From Anaerovorax odorimutans (lineage in GTDB: Bacteria > Bacillota > Clostridia > Peptostreptococcales > Anaerovoracaceae): a DNA stretch of 64,000 nt. Of this stretch, positions 63,110 to 64,000 are shown piece by piece (the stretch's first letter is position 1; every line of letters starts with the position of its first letter). Position numbers and translations under genes: made by a program. The notes beneath the pieces were generated by a model, which was not told where the DNA came from, did no database searches, and was given only the letters and a program-made list of their open reading frames with translations. The stretch is taken from NCBI RefSeq assembly GCF_024459955.1, contig NZ_JANFXK010000006.1:1-64000 (forward strand), read 5' to 3'.

Positions 63110-63182
63110 ACCTTTTGCAAGAAAGAATTTGTTGGAATTTCAACGAAAAGTAAAACGGCGGATTCTTTAATCGCAAAGTATC

Positions 63183-63217
63183 GTTGCCGCCTGGCAACGC
63201 CGTTGACGTACGGCAAC
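63183..63217. promoter_or_regulatory. Paired palindromic activator sites before the small gene
   Basis: GTTGCCGCCTGGCAAC (63183-63198) and GTTGACGTACGGCAAC (63202-63217), 19 bases apart and centred about 90 bases from the reverse-strand -24 box. Same sites as at 53750-53785. They also lie before the divergent LysR gene, for which I see no sigma-54 promoter. Confidence 0.75.
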
Positions 63218-63305
63218 GGAAATATAAATATAATATTGAATTGATTGGTAAATCGTGGTAGCATAAAATCAAATACTGCGATTTCTGAGTTTAAAGGGGT
63301 GTCAG

Positions 63306-64000
63306 ATGGATTTCAGACAAATTGAGGCATATGTAAATGTTGTAAAACAAAAAAGCTTTTCAAAAGCAGCCTATATCAGCAATGTAAAACAACCGACCAT
63401 AAGTTCCCATGTCAACGCATTGGAGAGGGAAATGGGCGTAAAGCTGATCGACCGGACCCATCGCGAGGCGAGGCCGACGCCGGAAGGACAGGTGTTTTAT
63501 GACTATGCCATAAATATGATTAATTTGCGGGAAACCGCCATGTACTCGGTTAAGGGCTTCCAAAAAAACATCAGCGGAATCATAAGAATTCACGCTTCTA
63601 ATTTCCCGGCCGAATATATTCTGCCGGATCTGATAAAAGATTTTTCCGATCTGTATCCAAATGTAAAATTTCAAATTGAACAATATGACAGCAAGCAGGT
63701 GCTGAAAAACATGCTGGAAAATAAAGCGGAAGTGGGATTTACGGGGGTAAAGGGCAGCTATGGCCTCACCTACATGCCCTTATTTGAGGATGAACTGGTG
63801 GTCATCACGCCGAAGGAAAAAGCATATGAGGATCTGATAAAAGATACGGTCAAGGTATCGGAAATTGCCGCCTATCCGCTGATTTTCAGAGAACAGGGCT
63901 CCGGCACCAGAAAACTCATCGAAGCGGTGCTGATGAGAGACGGCATTCAGCTGGAAAACCTGAATCTTGCGGTGATTGTCAATAACAACGCCATGGTGAA
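63306..64000 (+). CDS. LysR-family regulator (cut by the window end)
   Basis: The first 231 residues of a LysR regulator, open at the right edge. HTH SFSKAAYISNVKQPTISSHV at about residues 17-36, dimer helix, then the ligand domain from about 90. It is a paralogue of the regulator at 44558 (NALEREMGVKLIDRT against NALEKELKLQLIDRT). About 90 bases separate its ATG from the paired activator sites. Its target and ligand are unknown. Confidence 0.9.
   Translation, partial: MDFRQIEAYVNVVKQKSFSKAAYISNVKQPTISSHVNALEREMGVKLIDRTHREARPTPEGQVFYDYAINMINLRETAMYSVKGFQKNISGIIRIHASNFPAEYILPDLIKDFSDLYPNVKFQIEQYDSKQVLKNMLENKAEVGFTGVKGSYGLTYMPLFEDELVVITPKEKAYEDLIKDTVKVSEIAAYPLIFREQGSGTRKLIEAVLMRDGIQLENLNLAVIVNNNAMV

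Noticed and set aside
63220-63305. Sigma-54 promoter for the LysR gene at 63306
   Set aside because: GG and GC pairs occur but not at the fixed distance; the activator sites there fit the reverse-strand promoter at 63109 better.

Overview
The window looks like part of the chromosome of an anaerobic, amino-acid-fermenting member of the Clostridia. The reasons are a selenium-dependent glycine reductase operon, two further glycine/sarcosine/betaine-reductase component B gene pairs, Sec insertion machinery, thioredoxins, a CoA-transferase/acyl-CoA dehydrogenase/ETF operon and an unusually dense sigma-54 regulon. The family Anaerovoracaceae (Clostridiales Family XIII; relatives of Anaerovorax, Aminipila, Emergencia) is my guess; no 16S or other marker is present to fix it.

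Layout. 0.3-6.7 kb: XRE regulator, TraX-like protein, and a response regulator/kinase/ABC transporter unit of the peptide-antibiotic-sensing type. 6.7-9.3 kb: repeats, a decayed AlbA_2-type gene and an Rpn-family nuclease gene. 9.3-12.7 kb: ECF sigma factor with an ABC exporter. 12.8-16.2 kb: sigma-54 activator and the class III aminotransferase it probably controls. 16.3-20.5 kb: second Rpn gene, then a reverse-strand GNAT/WYL/isochorismatase-like group and a small unknown. 20.6-26.4 kb: two sigma-54 activators around a component B pair (grdE/grdB type, UGA-encoded Sec) and a canonical tRNA-Sec. 26.4-34.8 kb: third Rpn gene, a YkvI transporter with an opine dehydrogenase, and a PucR regulator with a second YkvI transporter and a D-threonine-aldolase-like enzyme. 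35.1-40.9 kb: grdX-trxB-trxA-grdA-grdC-grdD, with no component B genes inside. 41.1-48.0 kb: a second tRNA-Sec-like gene whose anticodon reads UUA, then selA, selB, a LysR regulator, a class V PLP enzyme and a sigma-54 activator. 48.0-50.4 kb: XRE-cupin/LysE and AT-rich MarR/GNAT pairs. 50.5-61.0 kb: the second component B pair, then APC permease, acyl-CoA dehydrogenase, etfB, etfA and two type III CoA-transferases. 61.1-64.0 kb: a sigma-54 activator, a small unknown gene on the reverse strand and a LysR gene cut by the window end.

How it fits together. Components A and C of glycine reductase, with thioredoxin and its reductase, are shared parts that give acetyl phosphate; the separately placed component B pairs would each supply one substrate specificity. 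Transporters, an opine dehydrogenase and a D-threonine-aldolase-like enzyme could release glycine or other amino acids for it. Nearly every catabolic operon begins at a sequence matching the sigma-54 -24/-12 promoter (eight found), and five sigma-54 activators lie among them. Two families of candidate activator sites recur: GCATTTTTG-core sites before the first component B pair, the opine dehydrogenase operon and grdX, and paired GTTGCC/GGCAAC palindromes before the permease operon and the small gene at 62.6 kb.

Most unusual points: the tRNA-Sec-like gene with anticodon UUA next to selA; a five-copy intergenic module with covarying ends, one longer copy lying inside the grd operon; a GrdB paralogue with Asp in place of the first Cys after Sec; and an acyl-CoA dehydrogenase that lacks a Glu at both commonly used catalytic base positions. 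All calls were made by reading the sequence; no database search or folding program was run.
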